This document shows, piece after piece, positions 1 to 8,698 of a stretch of DNA of 64,000 bases; position 1 is the stretch's first letter; the number at the start of each line of letters is the position of its first letter. The position numbers and the translations under genes were made by a program. The notes under the pieces were generated by a model, which worked only from the letters and a program-made list of their open reading frames with translations, did not search any database and was not told where the DNA came from. The stretch comes from Pseudomonas yangonensis (GTDB lineage Bacteria > Pseudomonadota > Gammaproteobacteria > Pseudomonadales > Pseudomonadaceae). The stretch lies in the NCBI RefSeq assembly GCF_009932725.1, contig NZ_BLJU01000011.1:62001-126000 (forward strand), given 5' to 3'.

Positions 1-175
1 AGGGCATGAAGGTGGCAAGCAGCGCGAACAGCAGCAGCCCCCACAGCGGAAAGCGCAGTACGCTCAGGGCCACCGCCACCGCGAAGACGGCCGCCACGGC
101 CTTGACCGGGGACAGAAACAGCAGCAGCGCACCAAATACGACGCCAACTACGATGGCAATTAGCTTTCCTGGCAT
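1..175 (-). CDS. pslJ: PslJ, O-antigen-ligase-like membrane protein (5' end only)
   Basis: Only the first 58 codons are in the window; the gene runs off the left edge. The start ATG shares one base with the stop of pslI (TAATG), which indicates translational coupling. The visible N-terminus is very hydrophobic, with two to three membrane segments (e.g. LIAIVVGVVFGALLLF). In P. aeruginosa pslJ follows pslI and encodes a polytopic inner-membrane protein of the O-antigen ligase/polymerase type. Identity rests on gene order and hydrophobicity, since no diagnostic domain is visible in this fragment. Confidence 0.7.
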   Translation of the reverse strand, partial: MPGKLIAIVVGVVFGALLLFLSPVKAVAAVFAVAVALSVLRFPLWGLLLFALLATFMP

Positions 176-1275
176 TACGAACTCACTTCCGCGATCAATT
201 CGATCAGGCGATTACGATAGGTTGCCGGGCCGAATCGCTCAGCCCACTGACGCAACAGTTGTGGGTCCTCGGCCGGCTCCGCAGACAGCCCCAGCATGAG
301 CTGCACCAGTGCCGGCCCATCACTGGGCGAAAAACGCGGGCTGATCGCAGGCGCCACCTCGTCGAGGGAGGAGCCGCGAGCCACGGCCACCGGCACACCC
401 AGGCTCAGGGCCTCGACAACCGGCAGACCGAATCCTTCGGCGTATGAGGGCTGCCAGAGCCGCTGCGCTCGCGCATACACGGCGTGAAGCTGCGCATCAT
501 CGAGTCCCGACAAGGCATGCAGGCCTGGCAGGTCACGCTGCGCCTGAGGCAAGTGGTCCAGGCTGCCGACCATCACCAGATCAGGAATTTCAGCAGACTC
601 ACGCCTGGCCTGCGCCCAGGCTTCGACGAACCATGGAATGTTCTTGCGCAACTCCCGCGTGCCCACCACCAGCCAGTAACGTGAAGGCAATGGCCGGGTA
701 AGCGCCGCAGGTTGCCCACTGAAACCTTCGACCAGGTTGGGCAGTACCCGAACCTTGTCGGCCACGCCAGGAAACAACCGCACCGCCTCGTCGGCCGTGA
801 AGCGCGAAGGGGTCCAGATTTGATCGGCCGTCCGCACCGCATAGCTGATCGAAAGGCGGTCACAGGCACGGTAGACCGCAGCCTTGAAAGCATTGGCGTG
901 GTAATTCTTGAGCGTGATCTGAAACAGATCGTGCAGCAACAGCGCGTAACGCGTGCCCTTGGGACGCGGAGGCAGGGGCAGACCCATGTTGAAGTTCGCG
1001 ATGTACAGATCGATACCCTGCGTGCGCAGTTCGCCTGGCAGAAAACAGGCCTCGAAGCGCAGCCGGTTGTGAGGCTGGTGCATCGAAGCCGAGGCGCAAT
1101 CCCAGGGCGGACAGCAGACCTGCTGGCGCAGATCGGCTCCTGACGGCGCGACGGCATAGCGGGTGAGGGTTACATCGGGAAGTTCGCGCAGCACGCGCTC
1201 CATCGCCAGCACCTGACGACTGATACCCGACATCGGCGCAGACGCCACCATCCGATAGTCGAGGCCTATGCGCAT
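175..1275 (-). CDS. pslI: PslI, glycosyltransferase family 4
   Basis: A 366-aa cytoplasmic GT-B glycosyltransferase, nearly the length of P. aeruginosa PslI (about 367 aa). It should transfer a nucleotide-activated sugar to the growing lipid-linked Psl repeat unit. The C-terminal GT4 signature is clear: RELRKN in the nucleotide-binding domain and PSYAEGFGLPVVEALSLGVP, containing the E-x7-E-type region. The frame is open to 1644, but MRIGLDYRM at 1275 is a natural GT4 N-terminus and overlaps the pslH stop by only 10 bp, so I chose it. Sugar specificity cannot be read from the sequence. Confidence 0.88.
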   Translation of the reverse strand: MRIGLDYRMVASAPMSGISRQVLAMERVLRELPDVTLTRYAVAPSGADLRQQVCCPPWDCASASMHQPHNRLRFEACFLPGELRTQGIDLYIANFNMGLPLPPRPKGTRYALLLHDLFQITLKNYHANAFKAAVYRACDRLSISYAVRTADQIWTPSRFTADEAVRLFPGVADKVRVLPNLVEGFSGQPAALTRPLPSRYWLVVGTRELRKNIPWFVEAWAQARRESAEIPDLVMVGSLDHLPQAQRDLPGLHALSGLDDAQLHAVYARAQRLWQPSYAEGFGLPVVEALSLGVPVAVARGSSLDEVAPAISPRFSPSDGPALVQLMLGLSAEPAEDPQLLRQWAERFGPATYRNRLIELIAEVSS

Positions 1276-2483
1276 GACGCCTCCGATATCGGCTGGCGCG
1301 CCAGGTCTTCGTAGATGGCCTCCACCTGACTGGCAGCGACCGCCCAGTCGTGATGGACGCGGACATACTCGCGCCCGGCCTGGCCGAGTCGCGCGGCATC
1401 CGCCGGCTGGTCCAGCACCTCGGACAACGCCACGGCCAGTTGCTGCGCCGTCTCGCCAGCCAAATAGTCGCGCCCCGGCTCCAGCGCCAGGCCGGACACC
1501 CCCTGCGCGGTACTTACCAGCGGCAGACCGGCGGCAAGGGCCTCCAGCACTTTGAGCTTCGAGCCACCGCCGTGGCGCAACGGGGCAAGAAACACCGACG
1601 ACTGCGACTGCAGCGCCGGGAGGTCGCTGACGAACCCCTGCCACTCGATTCGCTTGTCAGGCCAGCGCTCTGGCCATTGGGCCGGCAGCGCATGCCCGCA
1701 GATGCTGATGACCGCACGCGGGTTGCGTTGCCACAGCAGCGGCATGATCTCATCCAGCGCCCACTGCACGGCATCGACGTTTGGCGAGTACTCGTAATTG
1801 CCGAGAAACAGGATCCTCTGGCAAGCATTGTCGGGCGTTGCGCCAGCGAACTGCGCACAGTCCACGCCATTCACCACCACGGCCACCGGTTGCCCAGTCA
1901 GGCGCTGCATCACGGCCGCATCCGCTTCGGTCACGGCGACCACACGTGCCGCCTGCCTGAGCACCTGGCGCTCCCAGCGCCGGTAACGCCATTGGTCGAA
2001 CCAGACGAACGGCCGCGCCCAGGTCGGAAAGCGGGAATAGGTGGCCGCCCCCAGCGATGACTCGACATTGTGCTCGGTCAGCACGAACGGCTGCCGCTGT
2101 TCACGGAGCGGCTTTCGCAACGGCTCGATGGTATAGCTGTGCTCCACCTGCACGACATCCCATCGCTGCTGCAGCAACTCGACGAACGCGGCCTGCATGC
2201 GTGGGGCATAACCATTCACACCAGCCAGCAGAGGGGCTGGCGCGAACAGCGCCACAAACAGACTTGCGAAGCTGCGCAGCGGGCGGCGCGGCACGACGAT
2301 CAGTTGCTCGAGCAAAGGCTCGAGCATCGCCCGGTCGTCGGCGCTCAGTGGTTGCTTGCTCTGCACCAGCAACGTGATGCGGTGCCCACGTTCGGCCAGA
2401 CTGCGCAGCAGATTGTACTGGCGGGTCTTGCCACCGCTGGTGGTGGGCCAGGGCGAATAAGGGAGAACCCACAATAAACGCAT
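1266..2483 (-). CDS. pslH: PslH, glycosyltransferase family 4
   Basis: A 405-aa GT4 glycosyltransferase, close to the roughly 402 aa of P. aeruginosa PslH. The N-terminal Rossmann domain starts MRLLWVLPYSPWPTTSGGKT, with the glycine-rich acceptor loop typical of the family. The C-terminal domain has LAPLRHGGGSKLKVLEALAA, a common GT4 variant of the nucleotide-sugar motif. It lies 6 bp after pslG and overlaps pslI by 10 bp, so it belongs to the same transcript. The predicted role is cytoplasmic addition of one sugar of the Psl repeat (mannose, glucose or rhamnose). Confidence 0.88.
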   Translation of the reverse strand: MRLLWVLPYSPWPTTSGGKTRQYNLLRSLAERGHRITLLVQSKQPLSADDRAMLEPLLEQLIVVPRRPLRSFASLFVALFAPAPLLAGVNGYAPRMQAAFVELLQQRWDVVQVEHSYTIEPLRKPLREQRQPFVLTEHNVESSLGAATYSRFPTWARPFVWFDQWRYRRWERQVLRQAARVVAVTEADAAVMQRLTGQPVAVVVNGVDCAQFAGATPDNACQRILFLGNYEYSPNVDAVQWALDEIMPLLWQRNPRAVISICGHALPAQWPERWPDKRIEWQGFVSDLPALQSQSSVFLAPLRHGGGSKLKVLEALAAGLPLVSTAQGVSGLALEPGRDYLAGETAQQLAVALSEVLDQPADAARLGQAGREYVRVHHDWAVAASQVEAIYEDLARQPISEASCA

Positions 2484-2489
2484 CTAGGT

Positions 2490-3803
2490 TCAGTCCCAGG
2501 TCAGTATCTGCAGCGACGGTTTGGTCTTCACCTTCACCCAGCTGCCATTGCCGAGCGCCGTTTCGCGCCCCGTGAGCGGATCGTGGAGAACGGCGCGGGT
2601 GACTCCCGGAAGCTCAAGCTCAGCGCCCTTCTCCGCCCAGAACATCAGCAGGCTCCGTCCCTTCTCGTCCTTCCAGGCGATGTTGTACAGCCCGTCGATC
2701 TTCTTTGCGATCTGCGGGGACTCGGCGGGTACCAGGCGCGGCCCGGTGATTTTCAGGAACCGTTGCAGCGCCAGGTAGACAGGCTTGGGATTACCTTCAA
2801 GATCAAGCAACCCATAGTCACGGTCCCTGACGGTTGCACGGGTGTCGAGGTCATTGAGGGTGAAGAGAAAAACCCGGTCGAAATCCTGCGTACTCATCAA
2901 GGCCAGACGCCGCAGAACGTAATCGGCCTGGCCGTTTCGGCCGATGATGTCCTGAGCCTCCTTGGGCCCCGAATAGCTGGACCACCCCCACTCCGTCGCC
3001 CAGATGGCGGGTACACCGGAACGGCGCAATACATCGTTGAGCTCGCGTGTGCGCAGAGCGAAATCGTTGCTGCCACGCGTGTTGCCTTCCGGCAGCTGGG
3101 TGTAGGGGTGATAGGCAACGATGGTGTTCAGCCGCTGCACACCCAGTTGGCCGAGCTGCTCGAACATGCTCGCGCCACCGGGCAGATCGCTGAAGAATGC
3201 CAGCCCGGCGCCCACCACCGGTTTGTCGGGGGCGACGCTGCGCAGAGCCCTGGTACTGGCTTCGAGCAGGCGGGCGTAGCCGGCCGCATCTGCCTCGGGG
3301 CGCCAGAAACCAATCAGATTCGGTTCGTTCCAGACCTGCCAGGCATCGACACTGGGGTAACGCATGGCCAGCAGCGCCATGCGCTGGGCGAAAACCTCCG
3401 GGTCGCGCGGCGGATACTGATCTTGGTACGGAGACTCCGGCGGGGCGGTAGTGATGAAACGGGCCGAGCCCACCAGATAGAAAACGGACTTGAGCTGCTG
3501 GCGCTCCAGATCACGCACCAGTACATCCAGGGCCGCTACATTATATTGGTCCTCAGCCAGTTCGAGTTGGTCCCAATGCAGATCAAGGCGCACCCATTGC
3601 AGACCAAGCGCCTTCAAACGCTCCATCTGCTGGTTGTACCGCTCCGGGCTGAACCACAGGAACTGTGCATTCACGCCCAGGAAATCCTTCCAGACGACCT
3701 CACGCGGCGCCTTGAGCGCGTGCATCTGAGCGTCCACCCGCATCCCCCACAACAACAGGCTTCCAAGCAGAACGATCATCAAGGCGGTGGCTATCTTTCT
3801 CAT
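2490..3803 (-). CDS. pslG: PslG, glycoside hydrolase family 39-like
   Basis: A 437-aa enzyme whose two catalytic glutamates are visible: Glu160 in AWQVWNEPN (acid/base) and Glu271 in AIWATEWGW (nucleophile). They have the same spacing as Glu165 and Glu276 of P. aeruginosa PslG. An N-terminal hydrophobic segment (IATALMIVLLGSLLLWGM) anchors or exports it to the periplasm. PslG cleaves Psl-type polysaccharide and takes part in Psl assembly. The start at 3803 overlaps the pslF stop as ATGA. The frame continues to 3869, but that extension would lie inside pslF and lacks the expected signal at its N-terminus. Confidence 0.93.
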   Translation of the reverse strand: MRKIATALMIVLLGSLLLWGMRVDAQMHALKAPREVVWKDFLGVNAQFLWFSPERYNQQMERLKALGLQWVRLDLHWDQLELAEDQYNVAALDVLVRDLERQQLKSVFYLVGSARFITTAPPESPYQDQYPPRDPEVFAQRMALLAMRYPSVDAWQVWNEPNLIGFWRPEADAAGYARLLEASTRALRSVAPDKPVVGAGLAFFSDLPGGASMFEQLGQLGVQRLNTIVAYHPYTQLPEGNTRGSNDFALRTRELNDVLRRSGVPAIWATEWGWSSYSGPKEAQDIIGRNGQADYVLRRLALMSTQDFDRVFLFTLNDLDTRATVRDRDYGLLDLEGNPKPVYLALQRFLKITGPRLVPAESPQIAKKIDGLYNIAWKDEKGRSLLMFWAEKGAELELPGVTRAVLHDPLTGRETALGNGSWVKVKTKPSLQILTWD

Positions 3804-4987
3804 AGCATCGGCTCCTGTCTGCACAGTTCGTCGAAGTGCTCGTGAAAACGCCGCCCAACACTGCTCCACCGGCGCTCACGCCCGATCGAGCTTGCCCGGT
3901 CCGCCCAGGCCGCAGCCAGTTGTGGCTGACGAGCGATACCCTGCAACGCCTGCGCGAGCGCCTCGACATTTCCCTGAGCATAGGTCATGCCGTTTCCGCT
4001 ACTGACCTCTTCGGCAAATGCCCTGGCGTCCGAGGTAATCGCCCCACGACCGCAGGCCGCAGCCCAGGAAAGTGCACCACTGGTGCCACGTTGCTCACCC
4101 AGGATGCGCAGCTTCTGCGACTCCCGGTACGGTAGAACCATGACATGGTGCTGCTGAATGACCTGGGCGATTTCCTCGCGTGGCAGGTCAAGGCGCCAAT
4201 CAATGCTGTCCTGCAGTTGAAGGCGACCGATCAACTCGCGAAGCTCGTCGAGGTAATCATTACGCCCGCCAAATGCCATCTCGGCTGCGGTACCACCAGC
4301 GAGCGTGAGGCGCAGGCGTCCGTGCAGCGACTCGTCGGCCTGCAGAACCCTGGCCAGGGCCTGCAGAAGATCCTCGATGCCCTTGCCCCGGTAGATGAAG
4401 CCAAAATACAGCAGACGCATCACATCCAGCTCCGGCAGGGCAGCCGGCGCTATGTCGAGATTGCCGTGCGGGACCACGGCGACCCGCCCGTCGGCAAGCC
4501 CCATGCGCTGGCGCAGGCAGGATGCACCGAGCCCGGTCAGGGTGAACAGACGATTCATGCCGTGCGCCAGCTTGCGCTCCTGACGCAACGTGAACGGGTC
4601 ATTCAGCACCACCGCCGCCTGCTGCAGCAGGCCCGGAAAGCGTTCCGTCCAGGCCAGGACGCGGGGCAACTTCGCCTGACGCCATACCAGGCGCTCGGGA
4701 TCGTGGATGGTCGCCGTCAACGGCAGCGCGGGATAGCGCATGCGCAGCAGCTCCAGCGCGTGGAACTCACGCAGACGCCCACCGCCAAGCTCGCCATGAA
4801 CCAGATCGACGCCGCTCCAGTCGAAGGATGACACCCGGGCGTTGACGGCCCCCGGCTCTGCGCCACACCCGGCCAGCGGGGTCAGTACTTCGACCCCGCC
4901 GGCTTCCAGCGCCGCCTTGAAATGCCCCGCGTAATCGGCAATGCCGTTCTTCTCGGGGGGCAACGGCGCCAGCAGGGCAATGCGCAT
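3800..4987 (-). CDS. pslF: PslF, glycosyltransferase family 4
   Basis: A 395-aa GT4 glycosyltransferase, the same length as P. aeruginosa PslF. The N-terminus MRIALLAPLPPEKNGIADY contains the G-I-A-D-Y acceptor-side loop common in mannosyltransferases of this type. The C-terminal half contains YRESQKLRILGEQRGTSGAL, a less canonical donor-binding region. It overlaps pslG by 4 bp and shares one base with pslE, so it is translationally coupled on both sides. It should add a sugar to the lipid-linked Psl repeat on the cytoplasmic face. Its exact donor is not deducible. Confidence 0.88.
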   Translation of the reverse strand: MRIALLAPLPPEKNGIADYAGHFKAALEAGGVEVLTPLAGCGAEPGAVNARVSSFDWSGVDLVHGELGGGRLREFHALELLRMRYPALPLTATIHDPERLVWRQAKLPRVLAWTERFPGLLQQAAVVLNDPFTLRQERKLAHGMNRLFTLTGLGASCLRQRMGLADGRVAVVPHGNLDIAPAALPELDVMRLLYFGFIYRGKGIEDLLQALARVLQADESLHGRLRLTLAGGTAAEMAFGGRNDYLDELRELIGRLQLQDSIDWRLDLPREEIAQVIQQHHVMVLPYRESQKLRILGEQRGTSGALSWAAACGRGAITSDARAFAEEVSSGNGMTYAQGNVEALAQALQGIARQPQLAAAWADRASSIGRERRWSSVGRRFHEHFDELCRQEPML

Positions 4988-6978
4988 CAGAACGCGCCTC
5001 GGAAACGATCAATCACTTTCAGAACCTTGCCCGGCACCTCGAAGCAGCGACGGTTGATGATGATGCCGTCCACCTTGCCGAACGCGGTGGTGAGAATCGA
5101 CAGCACGTGCTGGACCACTGGAATGGAGCTTTGTCGTGCCTCTACCACCAGCGCGATCATGTCCGCGCGGCGCAGCGTGACAAATGCCTCGCGGCTGTCG
5201 AGCAGAGCAGACGCATCGAGCAGCACGACCTCGCCGGGTTGGGCCGGCTCTGCGCCGCCTACGCGTACATTAAGGCCATTCTCTTCAAGCAACTGACGCA
5301 TCTGCTCGATGACGAAGCCGACCCCTTCGCCATGACGTGCTGAGGTCAGGCCAAGCATCAAACCATCGCTGGCGATGCGCTTGAGCGGCATGAAACCATA
5401 CAGCCGGTAGACACTGGCAGCGAAGGCATTGCTAGTCTGGGCACTGGAATTGTTCCGCTCGGGAAGCGTCGTCCACAGGGGCAGGCCAAAGCGCGACTCC
5501 ACTAGGCCGCCATCATGGATGCGCTGATCCAGCAGGTAGCACACATAGACCACCAGCAAGCCCACCAGCGCCGAGAATGGCAAAGCCAGCAGCAACATCA
5601 CCAGCGTCTTGGGGAAGACCCGGGCAGGGTTTAGCGTCGCGGCCTCGATGACTGCGATGTTGCTGATCTGGCTGTTGTCCAGTTCGCGATCAATCCGAGA
5701 CTTCTCCAAGCTGTCGGTATAGAGCACATAGTTCTTCTCTGCCGCATCCAGCTCACGCTGCAGGCGAGCCACTTCAGGCTCCTCGCGCATCGCCTCGTTG
5801 CGCTGCGCCTCGAGTTCATGCAGTTGAGATTCCTGAGCCGCGAGCTGAGCGCGCAATGCCTTGTTATTGCTGGTTTCGTCGAGCAGAACACGCTGCAGGT
5901 GAATGGACAGCGTATTAGGGGCACGGTCCTCGGAGCTCTGCACCGTATCCCCCTCATCGGCCACCTGCTTCTCCAGCGAGGCGATCGACTCGTCGAGCGC
6001 CCGCACGGGCTCGGCGGAGGTCATATAGGTGCGCAGCATATCGACGCGCTCGAGACGCTTCTGATTGAGCAGACGACGCAGGTCCTGCTGGGCCGGGTTC
6101 AGGGCGATCTGACGAACCGTTACGACCTCCTGAGGCAGCCCCTTCAGTTGATTGCGAGTGTTTTCCAGAACGCTGTCCGAAGAACTGATCAGGCGCTGGG
6201 TATTGAAGCGTTCGCCACGCAGGATGTTGATACGCTCCGACAGGTCCTCCAAACGGTCGGTGATGCTGGCGGCGCCGAGCCCGGTCATCTTCTGCAGCAA
6301 TTGTTCCTTGTAGCTCTTGATCTGCAGGGCGCTGGCCGCACTCTGCGCTTCGTAGAACGTGAACAGGCTCTTTCGGCCAAGCGCATCGGTACGCTGGCGC
6401 TGATAGATTTCGATCCAGTGCTCGACAATGGCTTGCGCCACATCCGGCTCGTTCCAGGTGAAGCGAATCTCCATAACGCTCGAGCCCAGCGCATGGTCGA
6501 CTTCGAAGTTCTTCTCCAAGGCACGTGCCAGACGCTCGACGTCGGTCTGTTCCTCGATCACGCCGATGGTTTCGAAGACCGTGCGCACCCCATCGATAAC
6601 CGCACCGACAACGCGCTTCACTTCATATTTAATGCGCTTCCATACCCACGGCGGAGGCGGCTGGTTGGCCAGCACTTCCAGGTAATGCTCAGCCACCTCG
6701 CGGACGATCGGCCGGCCGGTGAGCATGCGCTCTTCGTCGACAATCGGATCACGCTGGCTGATGGGCATCACCATAGCCTGGCGATCGCTGATTTCCAGCG
6801 GTAAGGCAGCATCACGCCCCGGCTTCACCAGCAATCGCGCATTGGACTCGTATTTGGCGGGCAGCAGGAATGCGCCCAGCAGGATCACAACCAGGGTTAT
6901 CCCCATCGCCCACTTGAATTCTCGCAAGAATATAAACAGCAGACGCAGCAGGTCGCGAAAGGAACGAATTTCGATCAT
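4987..6978 (-). CDS. pslE: PslE, Wzz-type polysaccharide co-polymerase with degenerate kinase domain
   Basis: A 663-aa inner-membrane co-polymerase (PCP-2a type), matching the roughly 662 aa of P. aeruginosa PslE. An N-terminal membrane segment lies near residues 22-44, followed by a long periplasmic coiled-coil section (about 180-430) and a second membrane segment near 470-495 (TLVMLLLALPFSALVGLLVV). The C-terminal domain looks like a BY-kinase fold, but the Walker A site is degenerate (SARHGEGVGF, no Lys/Thr) and there is no Tyr-rich tail. It should therefore control chain length and export without kinase activity. It is followed after 14 bp by pslD in reverse order of transcription (pslD precedes it). 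Confidence 0.92.
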   Translation of the reverse strand: MIEIRSFRDLLRLLFIFLREFKWAMGITLVVILLGAFLLPAKYESNARLLVKPGRDAALPLEISDRQAMVMPISQRDPIVDEERMLTGRPIVREVAEHYLEVLANQPPPPWVWKRIKYEVKRVVGAVIDGVRTVFETIGVIEEQTDVERLARALEKNFEVDHALGSSVMEIRFTWNEPDVAQAIVEHWIEIYQRQRTDALGRKSLFTFYEAQSAASALQIKSYKEQLLQKMTGLGAASITDRLEDLSERINILRGERFNTQRLISSSDSVLENTRNQLKGLPQEVVTVRQIALNPAQQDLRRLLNQKRLERVDMLRTYMTSAEPVRALDESIASLEKQVADEGDTVQSSEDRAPNTLSIHLQRVLLDETSNNKALRAQLAAQESQLHELEAQRNEAMREEPEVARLQRELDAAEKNYVLYTDSLEKSRIDRELDNSQISNIAVIEAATLNPARVFPKTLVMLLLALPFSALVGLLVVYVCYLLDQRIHDGGLVESRFGLPLWTTLPERNNSSAQTSNAFAASVYRLYGFMPLKRIASDGLMLGLTSARHGEGVGFVIEQMRQLLEENGLNVRVGGAEPAQPGEVVLLDASALLDSREAFVTLRRADMIALVVEARQSSIPVVQHVLSILTTAFGKVDGIIINRRCFEVPGKVLKVIDRFRGAF

Positions 6979-6992
6979 GAGTGTGTCGCTCC

Positions 6993-7757
6993 TCAGCGAT
7001 TGATTGTGTAACTGGCGCCGATTCCCATCGACTTGGTAAAAGGAATGAGCTGGTTCAGATAGACGTCCACGCCCTCGATTCGCTCGCCGACCGCCGACTT
7101 GGGCACGAAGACGATATCGCCGCGCTGCAGCCCGACTGTCTTGCGCCCGTGCTCTCCGGTGACGAGCAGTTGGCTGTAGTCGAGGAAATAGGCGTGATAG
7201 GCCCCCTCGGAATCCTCTCGCAGCAAGGCGACCTTGCGGCTGTCCGCCGTGGGAAGCACGCCACCGGCCCCGATGATGGCCTGCTGGATGTTGTTGGCCG
7301 CCGGAATCGGCACGGCCGAGGGATTGCGCACCGCACCACCGACGAAAACGGTATTGCCCGGCGCGTTGTTGATGTTCACCGTTACCTTGGGCTGGCGGTA
7401 GACCTCCTTAAGCCGCTCGGTGAGGGATTCGGCGATTTCGCCGGGCGTGCGACGCGCCGCCTGCACGTTGCCGATGAACGGGTAATAGATTGAACCGTCA
7501 TTGAGTACGGTGAACAGCGTCAGCTCGTAGATGGTGCTGACATTGAAGGCAGATAACGTCGGCATCTCACCGGCATCGCGGACGATGCGTAACGTATCGC
7601 CCACCCGCACACGCTCTTGCGGTGGCGGCACCAGGGCAAGCTGATCGAGCGCCTGCTGCCCGGCCTCTATGGTGTCCGTATCAGGCAGCATAACCCTCGC
7701 AGGTGTGGTGCATGCCCCCAGCATCACGACGGATAACAACAAGATCACATGTTTCAT
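6993..7757 (-). CDS. pslD: PslD, Wza-like outer-membrane export lipoprotein
   Basis: A 254-aa polysaccharide export protein (Poly_export plus SLBB). The signal peptide ends in a lipobox, VVMLGAC, with Cys16 as the lipidation site. The export domain starts around RVRVGDTLRIVRD and contains DGSIYYPFIGNVQAARRTPGE. An SLBB-like segment (NTVFVGGAVRNPSAVPI) follows. Length and position match P. aeruginosa PslD (about 256 aa), which is required for surface Psl. It is shorter than Wza, lacking the extra SLBB repeats, so it is a minimal periplasm-to-outer-membrane conduit working with PslE. Confidence 0.93.
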   Translation of the reverse strand: MKHVILLLSVVMLGACTTPARVMLPDTDTIEAGQQALDQLALVPPPQERVRVGDTLRIVRDAGEMPTLSAFNVSTIYELTLFTVLNDGSIYYPFIGNVQAARRTPGEIAESLTERLKEVYRQPKVTVNINNAPGNTVFVGGAVRNPSAVPIPAANNIQQAIIGAGGVLPTADSRKVALLREDSEGAYHAYFLDYSQLLVTGEHGRKTVGLQRGDIVFVPKSAVGERIEGVDVYLNQLIPFTKSMGIGASYTINR

Positions 7758-7786
7758 TTATCGAACTTCCTGTAGCAAAGTAGGGG

Positions 7787-8698
7787 CTAACGCCAGTACC
7801 CGGAAAACATACTGACGCGACGCTTGAGGGTTGATGGCAAAGACATTTCCACCTGACCAAGACGGTAACCAGCCAGCTTCATCGCACTGCGCAGAAAGAC
7901 TTCGGGCAAACGGTAGAGGCAGCCGGCCGCGCGCAGCGCTGCCATCTCGGCCTTCACATAACGCATGCCTTCGCCACCGGCCGAACCGAACGCCTGCCTG
8001 ATCCAGCGCTCACGTCCGTAAAAAACACCGATATCGAAGTAACGACGAAACTCCTCGAGCACGCTGTAATCGTGCGAGTGATACACCTCGGCGGTCGCTG
8101 CATAACGCACGGCATAACCGCAGAGCAGCATGCGGGCCGCAACGTAGGCGTCTTCGCTGCCGATCACGTCCTCGGGAAAGCCGCCCACGGCGACCAGCGC
8201 GTCACGCCGGTAGGCCGAAAACGAATCTGAGCTGAAACAGGTTTTGATCCCCAACTCAGGTGCATCACTCATGCGCTTGGTGCGGCTCTGCGGCGGATAG
8301 TTGAAACGACGCGACTGCGCGCCCAGCAGGCCCGCATCCGGGTGCGGCAGTTGTCGCCCATAGGCAACCCCGATATCGGCCTCGCCCTGCAGGTCGGCGA
8401 TGATGTTGGCGAAGGTACCGGCGTCGACCGGAATCGCGTCCTGGGTCAGGTAGATCAGCGCGTCCGCGTCGACCTGCTCGCTCGCCCAACGGCGGGTACC
8501 GCCATGATTGAACTGCGCCGGTTCGATCACCTCGACCTGCGCACCAGCAGCGCGAAAGCGCGCCACCGTATCGTCACGCGAGGCGCTGTCGACAACCAGG
8601 AACTCGTCCGGCTGCAGCGTCTGCATGGCGAGCGCCGGCAACAGGCGATCAAGATGAGCGCCAGCGTTGCGAGTCGGGATGATCAGGGCCACACGCAT
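7787..8698 (-). CDS. pslC: PslC, glycosyltransferase family 2
   Basis: A 303-aa GT-A fold glycosyltransferase like P. aeruginosa PslC. It starts MRVALIIPTRNAG, the usual GT2 beginning, and has VDSASRDDT for nucleotide binding. The segment YLTQDAIPVD is typical of rhamnosyltransferase-like GT2 enzymes, as is the SEDAYVAARMLLCGY catalytic-base region. The start codon abuts the pslB stop with a 1-bp overlap. Rhamnose transfer is plausible because the rml genes are adjacent and Psl contains rhamnose, but specificity is inferred. Confidence 0.9.
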   Translation of the reverse strand: MRVALIIPTRNAGAHLDRLLPALAMQTLQPDEFLVVDSASRDDTVARFRAAGAQVEVIEPAQFNHGGTRRWASEQVDADALIYLTQDAIPVDAGTFANIIADLQGEADIGVAYGRQLPHPDAGLLGAQSRRFNYPPQSRTKRMSDAPELGIKTCFSSDSFSAYRRDALVAVGGFPEDVIGSEDAYVAARMLLCGYAVRYAATAEVYHSHDYSVLEEFRRYFDIGVFYGRERWIRQAFGSAGGEGMRYVKAEMAALRAAGCLYRLPEVFLRSAMKLAGYRLGQVEMSLPSTLKRRVSMFSGYWR

